A stretch of 49,999 nt of DNA from Terriglobia bacterium. GTDB lineage: Bacteria; Acidobacteriota; Terriglobia; Terriglobales; Acidobacteriaceae. The notes under the pieces are model-generated. The model ran no database searches. It was not told the origin of the DNA and saw only the letters and a list, made by a program, of their open reading frames with translations. The position numbers were made by a program, and so were the translations under genes. Every line of letters starts with the position of its first letter. Within the stretch, counting starts at the first letter, position 1. The stretch lies in contig JAVUPY010000002.1 in NCBI GenBank assembly GCA_032252755.1, positions 1-49,999 on the forward strand. The letters are read 5' to 3'. This document shows, piece by piece, positions 8,930-16,537 of the stretch.

Positions 8930-8967
8930 GGCACGAAGACGGTTTTAAGAATTCCGTTCTTCGTGCC
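8930..8967 (+). terminator. Hairpin after the nucleotidyltransferase gene
   Basis: GGCACGAAGACGG pairs with CCGTTCTTCGTGCC around an 11-base loop, with one bulged base. It lies 22 bases after the stop. The following bases (TTCTGCTTTT) are only partly T rich, so termination may be weak or bidirectional; the facing gene also ends near here. Confidence 0.55.
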
Positions 8968-9032
8968 TTCTGCTTTTCAGTCGTCGTGAGAAAATCGTCG
9001 ATTGTCAATCTGGTTGTTCATTCTTCATTTCG

Positions 9033-9602
9033 TCATTCTTCAAACCACGACTTCTTCCCCTCCATCAGATACCGGATCGCCTCTCTTACCCACTTCTCCC
9101 TTGTCTCCGGCCTCTTCACGCTCTCAATCCGGTTCACAAAGTGCGCCTGGTTGCTGGGCGCAAGCTGCTCATAGAACGCCTTTGCCTTGGGATGTTTTTC
9201 AAACTCCTTCGCCAGGTCTGGTGGCGGCACTCGCCCCTTGCGCAGACTGATGAAAACTTTCCGCGTCCCATCCTTCCCAAACGCCTTGATTCCCGCCTCG
9301 GTCAGCAGCCCCGCCTTTTTCGCACGCTCATACCGCTCGACGTTGATCTCCGACCACGCGCTCTCTGGTTTGCGCGGCGTAAATCGTCGTGTGTAGCTAT
9401 CGCTATCCATCTTCTTGATGATCCCATCGATCCACCCAAAGCACAGCGCCTCTTCCATGCTGTCCTCGTACGAGATCGTCGGCTTGCCGCTCGCCTGGTT
9501 ACAGTACACCAGCCAAATGTGCGATGCCGTGGCATGATTCTTCTCCAGCCATTTGCGCCACTGCTTGCGGTTCTTGACGTAGAGCGTTTCGCCAATTTCC
9601 AT
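9033..9602 (-). CDS. YdeI/OmpD-associated family protein
   Basis: The 189-aa cytoplasmic protein opens with the family pattern ETLYVKNRKQWRKWLEKNH, then SHIWLVYCNQASGKPTISYEDSMEEALCFGWIDG, and ends with a basic helical domain (NRIESVKRPETREKWVREAI). The family is linked in name to OmpD and to bacteriocin protection, but biochemical function is not established. The ATG is the first in frame after the intergenic hairpin. It is transcribed toward the CCA-type gene and faces its terminator. Confidence 0.85.
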   Translation of the reverse strand: MEIGETLYVKNRKQWRKWLEKNHATASHIWLVYCNQASGKPTISYEDSMEEALCFGWIDGIIKKMDSDSYTRRFTPRKPESAWSEINVERYERAKKAGLLTEAGIKAFGKDGTRKVFISLRKGRVPPPDLAKEFEKHPKAKAFYEQLAPSNQAHFVNRIESVKRPETREKWVREAIRYLMEGKKSWFEE

Positions 9603-9631
9603 CCGGGGTCGAGTCCTTTCCGTGTACTCGT

Positions 9632-9666
9632 GCCCTACCCCTCGCGTTTTTGCGAGAGGGTGGGGC
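9632..9666. repeat. Intergenic hairpin, CCCTACCC/GGGTGGGG type
   Basis: GCCCTACCCCTCGC and GCGAGAGGGTGGGGC form an imperfect stem around a T-rich loop, between the YdeI-like start and the 58-aa gene's stop. The same GGGTGGGG-type arm occurs in the tolA-tolR spacer (25019-25051). It may terminate the short upstream gene. Confidence 0.55.
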
Positions 9667-9669
9667 CGT

Positions 9670-9846
9670 TCATCGCGCCGATGCCATTTGTGTGATCAGC
9701 ACATATCCCAGCAACGCGGTTCCGGCGAAAATGATCACCAGCACTGCCATCCATATCAGCACAACTTTGGCCTCATCTTCGGGTTTCGGCGCGGTGATGC
9801 CGACGACATTGTGCAACCCGCGCATCAGATAACTCAGCAATCGCAT
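9670..9846 (-). CDS. Small single-pass membrane protein, 58 aa
   Basis: This gene is short but looks real. It starts MRLLSYLMRGLHNVVGITAP, then a charged segment KPEDEAK, then one transmembrane helix (VVLIWMAVLVIIFAGTALLG), and ends ITQMASAR. The layout, an amphipathic basic N-terminus and a single helix, is typical of small inner-membrane proteins. No family is recognised. The ribosome site is weak (AAAGG about 14 bases upstream). It is transcribed in the same direction as the YdeI-like gene and is separated from it by a hairpin. Confidence 0.55.
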   Translation of the reverse strand: MRLLSYLMRGLHNVVGITAPKPEDEAKVVLIWMAVLVIIFAGTALLGYVLITQMASAR

Positions 9847-9935
9847 TGTGCAAATGATAGCCTTTCATCGTCATTTCGACATGCGTCATTTCGTCATTGG
9901 TTCCCAATTGTCGATGTTGTCCTCCGGGAGGTGAC

Positions 9936-10940
9936 ATGAAACTCGCGATTGCCCTTCTGCTTCTTCTTCCTCTCTCGGCGCTTGGTCAGGACAACCATCT
10001 CGGCGTCACTCTCCCCGGCATCTCCGGACCGCCGCAGCGGCGAATCGATGTAGTGAAAGAACTCGGCGCAACCTGGTATCGCCCTGCTCCGGTTTATTTG
10101 AACGGCAGTGCGAAGTGCGAAGACTGCGACGCCGCTCACGCCGCCGGTCTCAACATCAGTCTCGTCGTCCGCAACGCAACCGAAGGAAAGCCAAGCACGC
10201 CAGCAACGAATCCCGACGATTTCAAGAAGAAGCTGCAAACCGTTCTCGAGCGCGACAAACCTGCCATGCTGGTCGTCGAAAACGAGCCCGAGGATCAGAA
10301 GAACTTCACTGGTACGCCCGACCAATATCGCGACGAATTTGCGGCCGCCTGCGAAGTCTCACACTCCTTGAAGATTCCGTGCGCCAACGGCGGCCTGAGT
10401 TCTACCGATGTCGGCGATCTCGTTATCGATCAGCGCTTTGCGTCAGACCATATCGACGCCGTGAATTTCGGTATAACGACCGAACTCACGCGGATTCACA
10501 CTTCGAGCCGGTTCAATGTGCTGGGCAAGGGATTAGGTAACGACAAAGACGCGGAAGCGCAGCTCATCAAGGGAACCCAGGAATACCTCGCGAAGCACAA
10601 AGAAGAGATCGATCGCACTCGCAAGTTTATTGAAGCCGTCAATGCGGCGCATCCCGACCGGTTCAACTTCCACTGGAACGAACTCCAGCCCGACAACGTT
10701 CCGAAGGTCCTCGACAGCCTCCACCAACTCAGCAAGCTTGACCTGATGTGCGACGAAATGGGCCAGAAAGAGCAACGCGCCTTCGAAGTCGGCGAAAAAC
10801 TCAAGAATGCCCTCGATAATTATGTCTGGCCAACCATCTGGCAGGGTACGGACGAGGATGGGATCGCCGGTCTGGTGGAGAAGAACGGCAAACTTCGGCC
10901 AAATGCAAATGCCTTCCAAATGGCTGCTAAAGGCCAATAG
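9936..10940 (+). CDS. Secreted TIM-barrel-like protein, possible glycosidase
   Basis: The 334-aa protein starts MKLAIALLLLLPLSALGQ, a signal peptide, and is preceded by a strong GGGAGGTG site five bases upstream. That favours this ATG over one 13 codons earlier. The mature protein has the rhythm of a glycoside-hydrolase-like alpha/beta barrel: RRIDVVKELGATWYRPAP, then CDAAHAAGLNISLVVRN, then PAMLVVENEPED with a candidate acid in ENEPE, then a block ending NFHWNELQPDN, and YVWPTIWQGT near the end. No specific family or substrate is recognised. It acts outside the cytoplasm if the signal is used. Two cysteines in KCEDCD (about residues 52-55) could form a disulphide. Confidence 0.75.
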   Translation: MKLAIALLLLLPLSALGQDNHLGVTLPGISGPPQRRIDVVKELGATWYRPAPVYLNGSAKCEDCDAAHAAGLNISLVVRNATEGKPSTPATNPDDFKKKLQTVLERDKPAMLVVENEPEDQKNFTGTPDQYRDEFAAACEVSHSLKIPCANGGLSSTDVGDLVIDQRFASDHIDAVNFGITTELTRIHTSSRFNVLGKGLGNDKDAEAQLIKGTQEYLAKHKEEIDRTRKFIEAVNAAHPDRFNFHWNELQPDNVPKVLDSLHQLSKLDLMCDEMGQKEQRAFEVGEKLKNALDNYVWPTIWQGTDEDGIAGLVEKNGKLRPNANAFQMAAKGQ

Positions 10941-10959
10941 CGCTGTGCTCTGGCCTCCA

Positions 10960-11043
10960 GCATTCTGCAATCAGCACTCAGCATTGAGTCGTTAAGCTAC
11001 ACGGTCCTAAACCACTGAATGCTGACTGCCGAATGCTGAGTGC
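10960..11043. repeat. Imperfect inverted repeat, AATGCTGAGTGC words
   Basis: The 30-base arm at 10960-10989 matches the reverse complement of 11014-11043 at 24 of 30 positions, around a 24-base spacer. The arms are built of repeats of AATGCTGA(G/C)TGC. The position, just after the preceding stop and before dnaE, suggests a terminator or processed hairpin. It is one of several word-based intergenic hairpins here. Confidence 0.65.
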
Positions 11044-11120
11044 CCGTTTTTCCACCGCTCTCCACAGTATTCCCGCTATCAACCCAGCCCCCATTCCCGA
11101 TACAATTTCTACAGGTTCCC

Positions 11121-14100
11121 ATGTCCGACTTCGTTCATCTTCACCTGCACAGCGACTACTCCATGCTCGATGGCGCCAACGACGTCGAGAAGCTTTGCCA
11201 GCAAGTCAAAAAGCTTGGTATGCCCGCCGTGGCCATGACGGACCACGGCAACATCTTCGGTGCCGTGCACTTCTTCAATGCCGCGAAAGCCGCCGAGGTT
11301 AAGCCGATCCTCGGCTGCGAGCTCTACATCTGCAAGAAGGAGGATCATCGCGAACCGCCCGAGGGGGACAGCTACAACCACCTGATCGTGCTCGCTGAAA
11401 ACGAAGAAGGCTACCGCAATCTGACCAAGATCGTCTCCGAGGCATCGCTGCACGGGTTCTATTACAAGCCGCGCGTCAGTAAGCGATTTCTGTCCGAGCA
11501 CTCGAAAGGCCTCGTCGGCCTCTCGGCCTGTCTGAAGGGTGAAGTCGCCGAGCGCCTCACGGAAGGGAAGTACAACGCCGCGCGAGAAGCCGCCGCGACA
11601 TTCCAGGACATTTTCGGAAAGGGAAACTTCTTCCTCGAAATTCAGGACCAAGGACTCTCCGAAGAGAAGGCGATTCACAAAGACCTGTTCGAGCTCGAGC
11701 AAGAATTGGGCATCCCGATGGTTGCCACCAATGACAGCCATTACTTGTGCGAAGACGACGCTCACGCTCAGGACGCGATGCTCTGCATCCAGACCGGAAA
11801 ATCGATCCACGAAACCAACCGCATGAAGTTCGCGACGAACCAGTTCTACGTCAAAACCGCGGACGAAATGAAGAAGGTGTTCAACGGCGCCGAACAAGTC
11901 GTTACTCGCACCGTCGGAATCGCCGAGCGCTGCAATCTCAAACTCGAGAAGGTCAAGAACCCGTTCCCAAAATTCGACATCCCCGAAGGCCACACCAGCG
12001 ACAGCTACTTCGAAGAAGTTTGCCGCAACGGTTTCAAGCGCCGCCTGGTTCTGCTCGGCGAACTGCAATCACAAGGCCGCCTGCGCCTGCCGCTCTCCGA
12101 TTACGAGCAGCGCCTCAATCGCGAGATCAAGATCATCCAGCAGATGCAGTTCTCGGGCTACTTCCTGGTGGTTTGGGACTTCATCCGTTACGCCAAGGAA
12201 CACGGCATTCCCGTAGGCCCGGGTCGCGGTTCGGCCGCTGGTTCGCTGGTCGCCTACGCCATGGCAATCACCGACGTTGATCCGCTGCAGAACAACCTCC
12301 TCTTCGAGCGCTTCCTGAACCCCGAACGCGTCTCCATGCCCGATATCGACGTCGACTTCTGCATGAATCGTCGCGGCGAGGTCATTCATTACGTAACCGA
12401 GAAGTACGGGCGCGAACAGGTCGCGCAGATCATCACCTTTGGCACCATGGCCGCCAAGGCCGCCATAAAAGACGTAGGCCGCGTGATGGACATGCCCTTT
12501 GCCGAAGTCGATCGCATCGCCAAACTCGTGCCAGCGACTCCGGGCATGACCATCGACAAGGCGTTCGACGCCTCACCGCAGCTCGACGAGCTCTACAAGA
12601 AAGAGCCACAAGTCAAAGAGATCATCGACACGGCGAAGAAGCTCGAAGGAATGGTGCGCAACGTAGGCGTGCACGCCGCCGGAGTCGTCATCTCGCCGCA
12701 GCCGCTCATCGATCTTGTCCCGCTGCACAAGACGAAGAACGAAGAAATCGTCACCGCCTACGACATGAAGGCGGTCGAGAAGATGGGCCTGCTGAAGATG
12801 GACTTCCTCGGGCTCACGACGCTGACGATCATCGACGATGCCCTCAAACTCATTAAGCAAACCAAGGGCGTCGAGATCGACCTGCAGAAGCTCCCGACGG
12901 ACGACGTCGTCACCTACGAAAAGGTCTTCCACACCGGTCAGACCTCGGGCGTGTTCCAGTTTGAATCCGGCGGTATGCGCGACGTGCTCCGCCGCTACAA
13001 GCCCACCACCGTCGAAGACCTGACCGCCTTGAACGCGCTCTACCGCCCCGGCCCTATCCAGGGCGGAATGATCGACGACTTCGTTAACCGCAAGTGGGGA
13101 CGCGCCAAGGTCGAGTACGAACTGGATGACCTGAAAGAAATCCTGCACGAGACGCTCGGCGTCATCGTTTACCAGGAACAGGTCATGCAGATCGCCAACA
13201 AACTCGCCGGCTATTCACTCGGCGAAGCCGATCTGCTGCGCCGCGCCATGGGCAAAAAGAATCCCGAGGAGATGGCGAAGCAGCGCGAGCGCTTCATCAA
13301 CGGCGCGCTCGAACGCAACCACCCGTCGAAGAAAATCGAGAAAATCTTCGACTTGATGGAGCAGTTCGCCGGATACGGCTTCAACAAGTCGCATTCCGCC
13401 GCCTATGCGGTGCTCGCTTACCAGACGGCTTATCTCAAGACGCACTATCCCGTCGAATTCATGGCCGCCCTGCTCACGTCGGTCACGGGCAACACCGACG
13501 ATGTCGTGAAGTATGTGAACGAGTGCAAGGAAATGGGCATCTCGGTCGAGCCGCCCGATATCAACATCTCCGACGCGAACTTTACCCCTCACGGCGAAAA
13601 CATCCGCTTTGGCCTCGCCGCAATCAAGAACCTCGGCGGACACGCCATTGAATCTATCGTCGCCGCGCGCAAGGAACTCGGCAGCTCCTTCCGGTCGATC
13701 TACCAGTTCTGCGAAAAGGTAGATCTGCGCGTACTCAACAAGCGTGTGCTCGAATCTCTTATTAAATCCGGTGCAATGGATTCCCTTGGTCGCCGCGCCC
13801 AGGTCATGACCGTACTTGACAAAGCCATCGAGCAGGCCCAGAAAGCCCACCGGGATGCCGAAGCCGGACAACACGGCCTCTTCGGGGTCTTCGACGACGA
13901 ACCCGAGCAGACCGCGAAGCACGAAAAGCTCCCGGACGTCGCCGACTGGGACGAGCACACACGCCTGCAGAACGAGAAAGAAGTCCTTGGCTTCTTCGTC
14001 TCCGGCCACCCGCTCGAAAAATATCGCGACAAAATCGAGGACTTCCGTGCCCTCTCCGCCGCCGACGCCCTCGAAATGAAGCGTTCCACCGGAAAGGGCG

Positions 14101-14597
14101 AAGAGCTTACTTTCGCCGGTGTCATCAGCGGCCTCAAGGTCCAGAAGTCCAAGAAGGGCGACCTCTACGGGCGCGGCTATCTCCAAGACATGACTGGCTC
14201 CGTTGAAATGTTCGTCTTCCCCGAGGCCTACAAGCGCCTCTCAGAGAAGGTGAAGCTCGAAGTTCCGGTGCTCGTTCGCGCCGGCGTTCGCGTTGACGAA
14301 GGCAGCGCCGCCCAACTCGCCATCTCGGAGATCACGCCCCTCGAGGACGCCAAGCCCAAGCTGCCCAAGAGCCTTCGCCTGATCATCTCGCTCGACACCG
14401 CCACAGAAGACACGATCGAAGAACTGCACAGCGTTTTTGAGAGCTGCAAAGGCGAAGCCAAGGTGATGTTTAACCTTGAGTCGCCCGACTTCGTGGCCGT
14501 CATGGAGGCCGACGGTTATAATGTGTTACCGGACCGCGTGTTCCTCCGCCGTGTCGAGGAACTCTGCGGTCGCGGCAGCATCAAGGTCATCGACTGA
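11121..14597 (+). CDS. dnaE: DNA polymerase III alpha subunit
   Basis: This is the replicative polymerase catalytic subunit. The 1158-aa length equals the usual DnaE1 length. It begins with the PHP domain (FVHLHLHSDYSMLDG, metal-ligand histidines at residues 6, 8 and 10). The palm carries the catalytic aspartates in PDIDVDF (408, 410 and 412). The fingers and HhH region follow (GYGFNKSHSAAYA), then the C-terminal OB-fold and tail region (GEELTFAGVISGLKVQKSKKGDLYGR). A longer reading frame begins 27 codons earlier, but that extension lies in the intergenic repeat and reads as low-complexity Pro/Phe, so the ATG before SDFVHLH is preferred. accA follows after 61 bases, probably in the same transcript. 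Confidence 0.97.
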   Translation: MSDFVHLHLHSDYSMLDGANDVEKLCQQVKKLGMPAVAMTDHGNIFGAVHFFNAAKAAEVKPILGCELYICKKEDHREPPEGDSYNHLIVLAENEEGYRNLTKIVSEASLHGFYYKPRVSKRFLSEHSKGLVGLSACLKGEVAERLTEGKYNAAREAAATFQDIFGKGNFFLEIQDQGLSEEKAIHKDLFELEQELGIPMVATNDSHYLCEDDAHAQDAMLCIQTGKSIHETNRMKFATNQFYVKTADEMKKVFNGAEQVVTRTVGIAERCNLKLEKVKNPFPKFDIPEGHTSDSYFEEVCRNGFKRRLVLLGELQSQGRLRLPLSDYEQRLNREIKIIQQMQFSGYFLVVWDFIRYAKEHGIPVGPGRGSAAGSLVAYAMAITDVDPLQNNLLFERFLNPERVSMPDIDVDFCMNRRGEVIHYVTEKYGREQVAQIITFGTMAAKAAIKDVGRVMDMPFAEVDRIAKLVPATPGMTIDKAFDASPQLDELYKKEPQVKEIIDTAKKLEGMVRNVGVHAAGVVISPQPLIDLVPLHKTKNEEIVTAYDMKAVEKMGLLKMDFLGLTTLTIIDDALKLIKQTKGVEIDLQKLPTDDVVTYEKVFHTGQTSGVFQFESGGMRDVLRRYKPTTVEDLTALNALYRPGPIQGGMIDDFVNRKWGRAKVEYELDDLKEILHETLGVIVYQEQVMQIANKLAGYSLGEADLLRRAMGKKNPEEMAKQRERFINGALERNHPSKKIEKIFDLMEQFAGYGFNKSHSAAYAVLAYQTAYLKTHYPVEFMAALLTSVTGNTDDVVKYVNECKEMGISVEPPDINISDANFTPHGENIRFGLAAIKNLGGHAIESIVAARKELGSSFRSIYQFCEKVDLRVLNKRVLESLIKSGAMDSLGRRAQVMTVLDKAIEQAQKAHRDAEAGQHGLFGVFDDEPEQTAKHEKLPDVADWDEHTRLQNEKEVLGFFVSGHPLEKYRDKIEDFRALSAADALEMKRSTGKGEELTFAGVISGLKVQKSKKGDLYGRGYLQDMTGSVEMFVFPEAYKRLSEKVKLEVPVLVRAGVRVDEGSAAQLAISEITPLEDAKPKLPKSLRLIISLDTATEDTIEELHSVFESCKGEAKVMFNLESPDFVAVMEADGYNVLPDRVFLRRVEELCGRGSIKVID

Positions 14598-14658
14598 ACG
14601 CTGATCTAATTCGAGTCCTTGTAGTTGACCCAGAACGGACTCCCCCAGGATCATTCGA

Positions 14659-15618
14659 ATGGAATCATCGGGAAGTAAAGCCCAGCACGAACTCGAGCGT
14701 ATCGAGCAGCAGATCCAAAAATTGGAAACCGTTGCTGGCGACAACCAGCTTGCGCACGACCAGCTTCACGCTCTCCTCGAACGCGTAGCCAACCTCCGCA
14801 AGCAAGTCTCGGCCACCCTGGGGCCGTGGGAGAAAGTCGAACTGGCGCGCCACCCGCAGCGCCCCTACACCCTGGACTACGTCGCGAATATCTTCACCGA
14901 CTTCAGCGAGATCCACGGCGACCGCGGTTTTTCCGACGATGCTGCCATCATTTGCGGTATGGCCCGCTTCCATGGCCAGGAATGCCTCGTCGTGGGGCAG
15001 CAGAAGGGCCGTGACACCAAACAGAAGATCTATCGCAACTTCGGCATGCCCAGCCCCGAAGGTTATCGCAAGGCGCTTCGGGCCATGCACATTGCCGAAA
15101 AGTTCAATCGACCCATCTTCACCTTCGTCGATACTCCCGGCGCGTATCCCGGCCTCGGCGCCGAAGAGCGTGGCCAGGCTGAAGCCATAGCACACAATCT
15201 GCGCGAGATGGCCCGAATCAAAGTTCCTATCATCGTCACCGTTACAGGCGAAGGCGGCTCTGGCGGCGCACTCGCAATCGCGATCGGCGACCGCGTTCTC
15301 ATGATGGAAAATGCCATCTACTCCGTGATCTCTCCCGAAGGCTGCGCCTCCATAATGTGGCGCGACGCCAGCAAGAGGGAACTGGCCGCCGCGGCCTTGA
15401 AGATCACCGCCAAGGACCTCGGCGAAATGGGAATGATCGATAACATCGTCAGAGAACCGGAGGGTGGCGCTCAGAACGACCACATCGAAGCCGCCCGCCT
15501 GCTCGACCTGGAGTTGCAGAAGGCCCTTGAAGAAGTGAAGAAACTCCCGGTAGACCAGATGCTCGACGCCCGCTACAACAAATTCCGCAAGATGGCCCAG
15601 TTCTTCAAGGAAGGCTAG
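14659..15618 (+). CDS. accA: Acetyl-CoA carboxylase carboxyltransferase subunit alpha
   Basis: With AccD it forms the carboxyltransferase that moves the carboxyl group from biotin to acetyl-CoA, the first committed step of fatty acid synthesis. The 319-aa protein has an N-terminal helical hairpin (residues 5-55), then the crotonase-fold core with EIHGDRGFSDDAAIICGMAR, FVDTPGAYPGLGAEERGQAE, and the oxyanion and acyl-CoA segment TGEGGSGGALAIAIGDRV, then ISPEGCASIMWRD. Length is normal. It follows dnaE closely, an arrangement seen in many bacteria. Its downstream spacer holds a palindromic repeat split by the mobile cassette. AGGA lies about ten bases before the ATG. Confidence 0.97.
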   Translation: MESSGSKAQHELERIEQQIQKLETVAGDNQLAHDQLHALLERVANLRKQVSATLGPWEKVELARHPQRPYTLDYVANIFTDFSEIHGDRGFSDDAAIICGMARFHGQECLVVGQQKGRDTKQKIYRNFGMPSPEGYRKALRAMHIAEKFNRPIFTFVDTPGAYPGLGAEERGQAEAIAHNLREMARIKVPIIVTVTGEGGSGGALAIAIGDRVLMMENAIYSVISPEGCASIMWRDASKRELAAAALKITAKDLGEMGMIDNIVREPEGGAQNDHIEAARLLDLELQKALEEVKKLPVDQMLDARYNKFRKMAQFFKEG

Positions 15619-15619
15619 G

Positions 15620-15695
15620 AACCGTCGCTGTCAGCCGCTAGTTAGTGCTGGTTCAAACTCAGCCCTGGGACTTTTGTCAGCAACCAGCGACCAAT
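15620..15695 (+). repeat. Interrupted GCTGG/CCAGC intergenic repeat after accA
   Basis: The spacer opens with AACCGTCGCTG, the same word as after korB (19417-19427), and later has CAGCAACCAGCGACCAAT up to 15695. The repeat's remaining bases, CAC, are found at 16441 beyond the mobile cassette. Rejoined, the right arm matches the korB copy (19460-19480) at 20 of 21 positions. The left arm here is degenerate. Confidence 0.7.
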
Positions 15696-16432
15696 GGTAG
15701 TGTCTCAGTTTGAATCTCGGGATTGGGAAACGGACCTCTGGTTAATGGTCACACCGACAATGCGGCGCGGAGATAATGTTCAACCTCACCTCCGCGCGAC
15801 GTCGGCTCAAGCTATTCTGAAGAACGTGGAAGGGAGATGTGCAGCATGGCAAAACTTGTCTACGGATTGAGCCAGTCCCTTGATGGCTACGTCGACCACA
15901 TGAAGCTTGGGCCGCCTGCACCCGCGGCCTTCCGTCACTTCATCGGGCTGGTGCGCGGCGCGACGGGGCTCATTTACGGTCGTCGTACGTACGAGATCAT
16001 GCGTTATTGGGACGAAGATCTTCCTGATTGGGACGCGGAGGATCGCGAGTTCGCGGTGGTGTGGCGGAGCCAGCCGAAGTGGGTCGTGTCGCGTTCCCTC
16101 AAGTCAGTTGGCCCCAACTCGACGCTTGTCGCTGATGACTTCGAGAAGGTGATACGCAGGCTGAAGGCCGAGCTGGCTGGCGAGATTCAAGTTGCCGGAC
16201 CAGTCCTGGCGCAAAGCCTGACCGAGGCCGGTCTTATCGATGAGTATCGACTCTACCTCCGCCCCGTCGTGCTTGGTGGTGGCCAGCCATTCTTCGCGGG
16301 CCCCCGGCCGCCGCTCCACCTGGTGGCCAGTGATTTAATCGTCGATGACTTGATTCGGTTGACGTACGTTCCTGCTTAATCGCGCGACTCGCCCGACGTA
16401 CTGCGCTCAGAAATTCTAACTGAGACACTACC
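15696..16432 (+). mobile_element. 737-bp non-autonomous cassette with passenger gene
   Basis: The ends are GGTAGTGTCTCAGTT (15696-15710) and its exact reverse complement (16418-16432). The inverted match extends to 22 of 25 bases with three mismatches. The cassette is flanked directly by CGACCAAT on both sides (15688-15695 and 16433-16440), an 8-bp target duplication. Inside is one gene of dihydrofolate-reductase fold and no transposase, so movement would need a transposase in trans. The host sequence is a palindromic intergenic repeat that is continuous in its korB copy. The 8-bp duplication and ends of form GG-N3-TGTC recall IS1595-type elements; that assignment is from memory and tentative. 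Confidence 0.85.
15846..16379 (+). CDS. Dihydrofolate reductase family protein (RibD C-terminal fold)
   Basis: The 177-aa protein has the RibD_C/DHFR-like fold: it begins AKLVYGLSQSLDGYVD, then TGLIYGRRTYEIMRYW, then PKWVVSRSL, the nucleotide-binding-type run IQVAGPVLAQSLTEAGLIDEYRLYL and VVLGGGQPFF. Such proteins are NADPH-dependent reductase homologues of mostly unknown substrate (YyaP/YwjB type). It could act in folate or pterin reduction or in drug tolerance, but nothing here shows which. An ATG nine bases earlier abuts its own AGGGAG site, so the ATG with nine-base spacing is preferred. It is the only gene of the inverted-repeat cassette, implying it was carried in as a passenger. Confidence 0.88.
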   Translation: MAKLVYGLSQSLDGYVDHMKLGPPAPAAFRHFIGLVRGATGLIYGRRTYEIMRYWDEDLPDWDAEDREFAVVWRSQPKWVVSRSLKSVGPNSTLVADDFEKVIRRLKAELAGEIQVAGPVLAQSLTEAGLIDEYRLYLRPVVLGGGQPFFAGPRPPLHLVASDLIVDDLIRLTYVPA

Positions 16433-16470
16433 CGACCAATCACAAGCGACGTTTTCTTGCCCCATCGGCG

Positions 16471-16476
16471 TATAAT
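16471..16476 (+). promoter_or_regulatory. Minus-10 box of the korAB promoter
   Basis: A perfect TATAAT lies about 60 bases before the korA start. The -35 position (about 16448-16453, GACGTT) is poor. The mobile cassette ends only 15 bases upstream of that -35 position, so the insertion may have replaced upstream control sequence. Confidence 0.5.
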
Positions 16477-16492
16477 CGCTCATAAGCATTCG

Positions 16493-16506
16493 TGTGGGAC
16501 CCCACA
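16493..16506 (+). promoter_or_regulatory. Palindrome in the korA leader, possible operator
   Basis: TGTGGGACCCCACA is a 6+6 palindrome with two central bases. It starts about ten bases after the expected transcription start. Such a position suits a repressor site or a short leader hairpin. No regulator is identified. Confidence 0.35.
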
Positions 16507-16537
16507 TTTCAAGCCCATATCCAAGGATGGTGATCGA

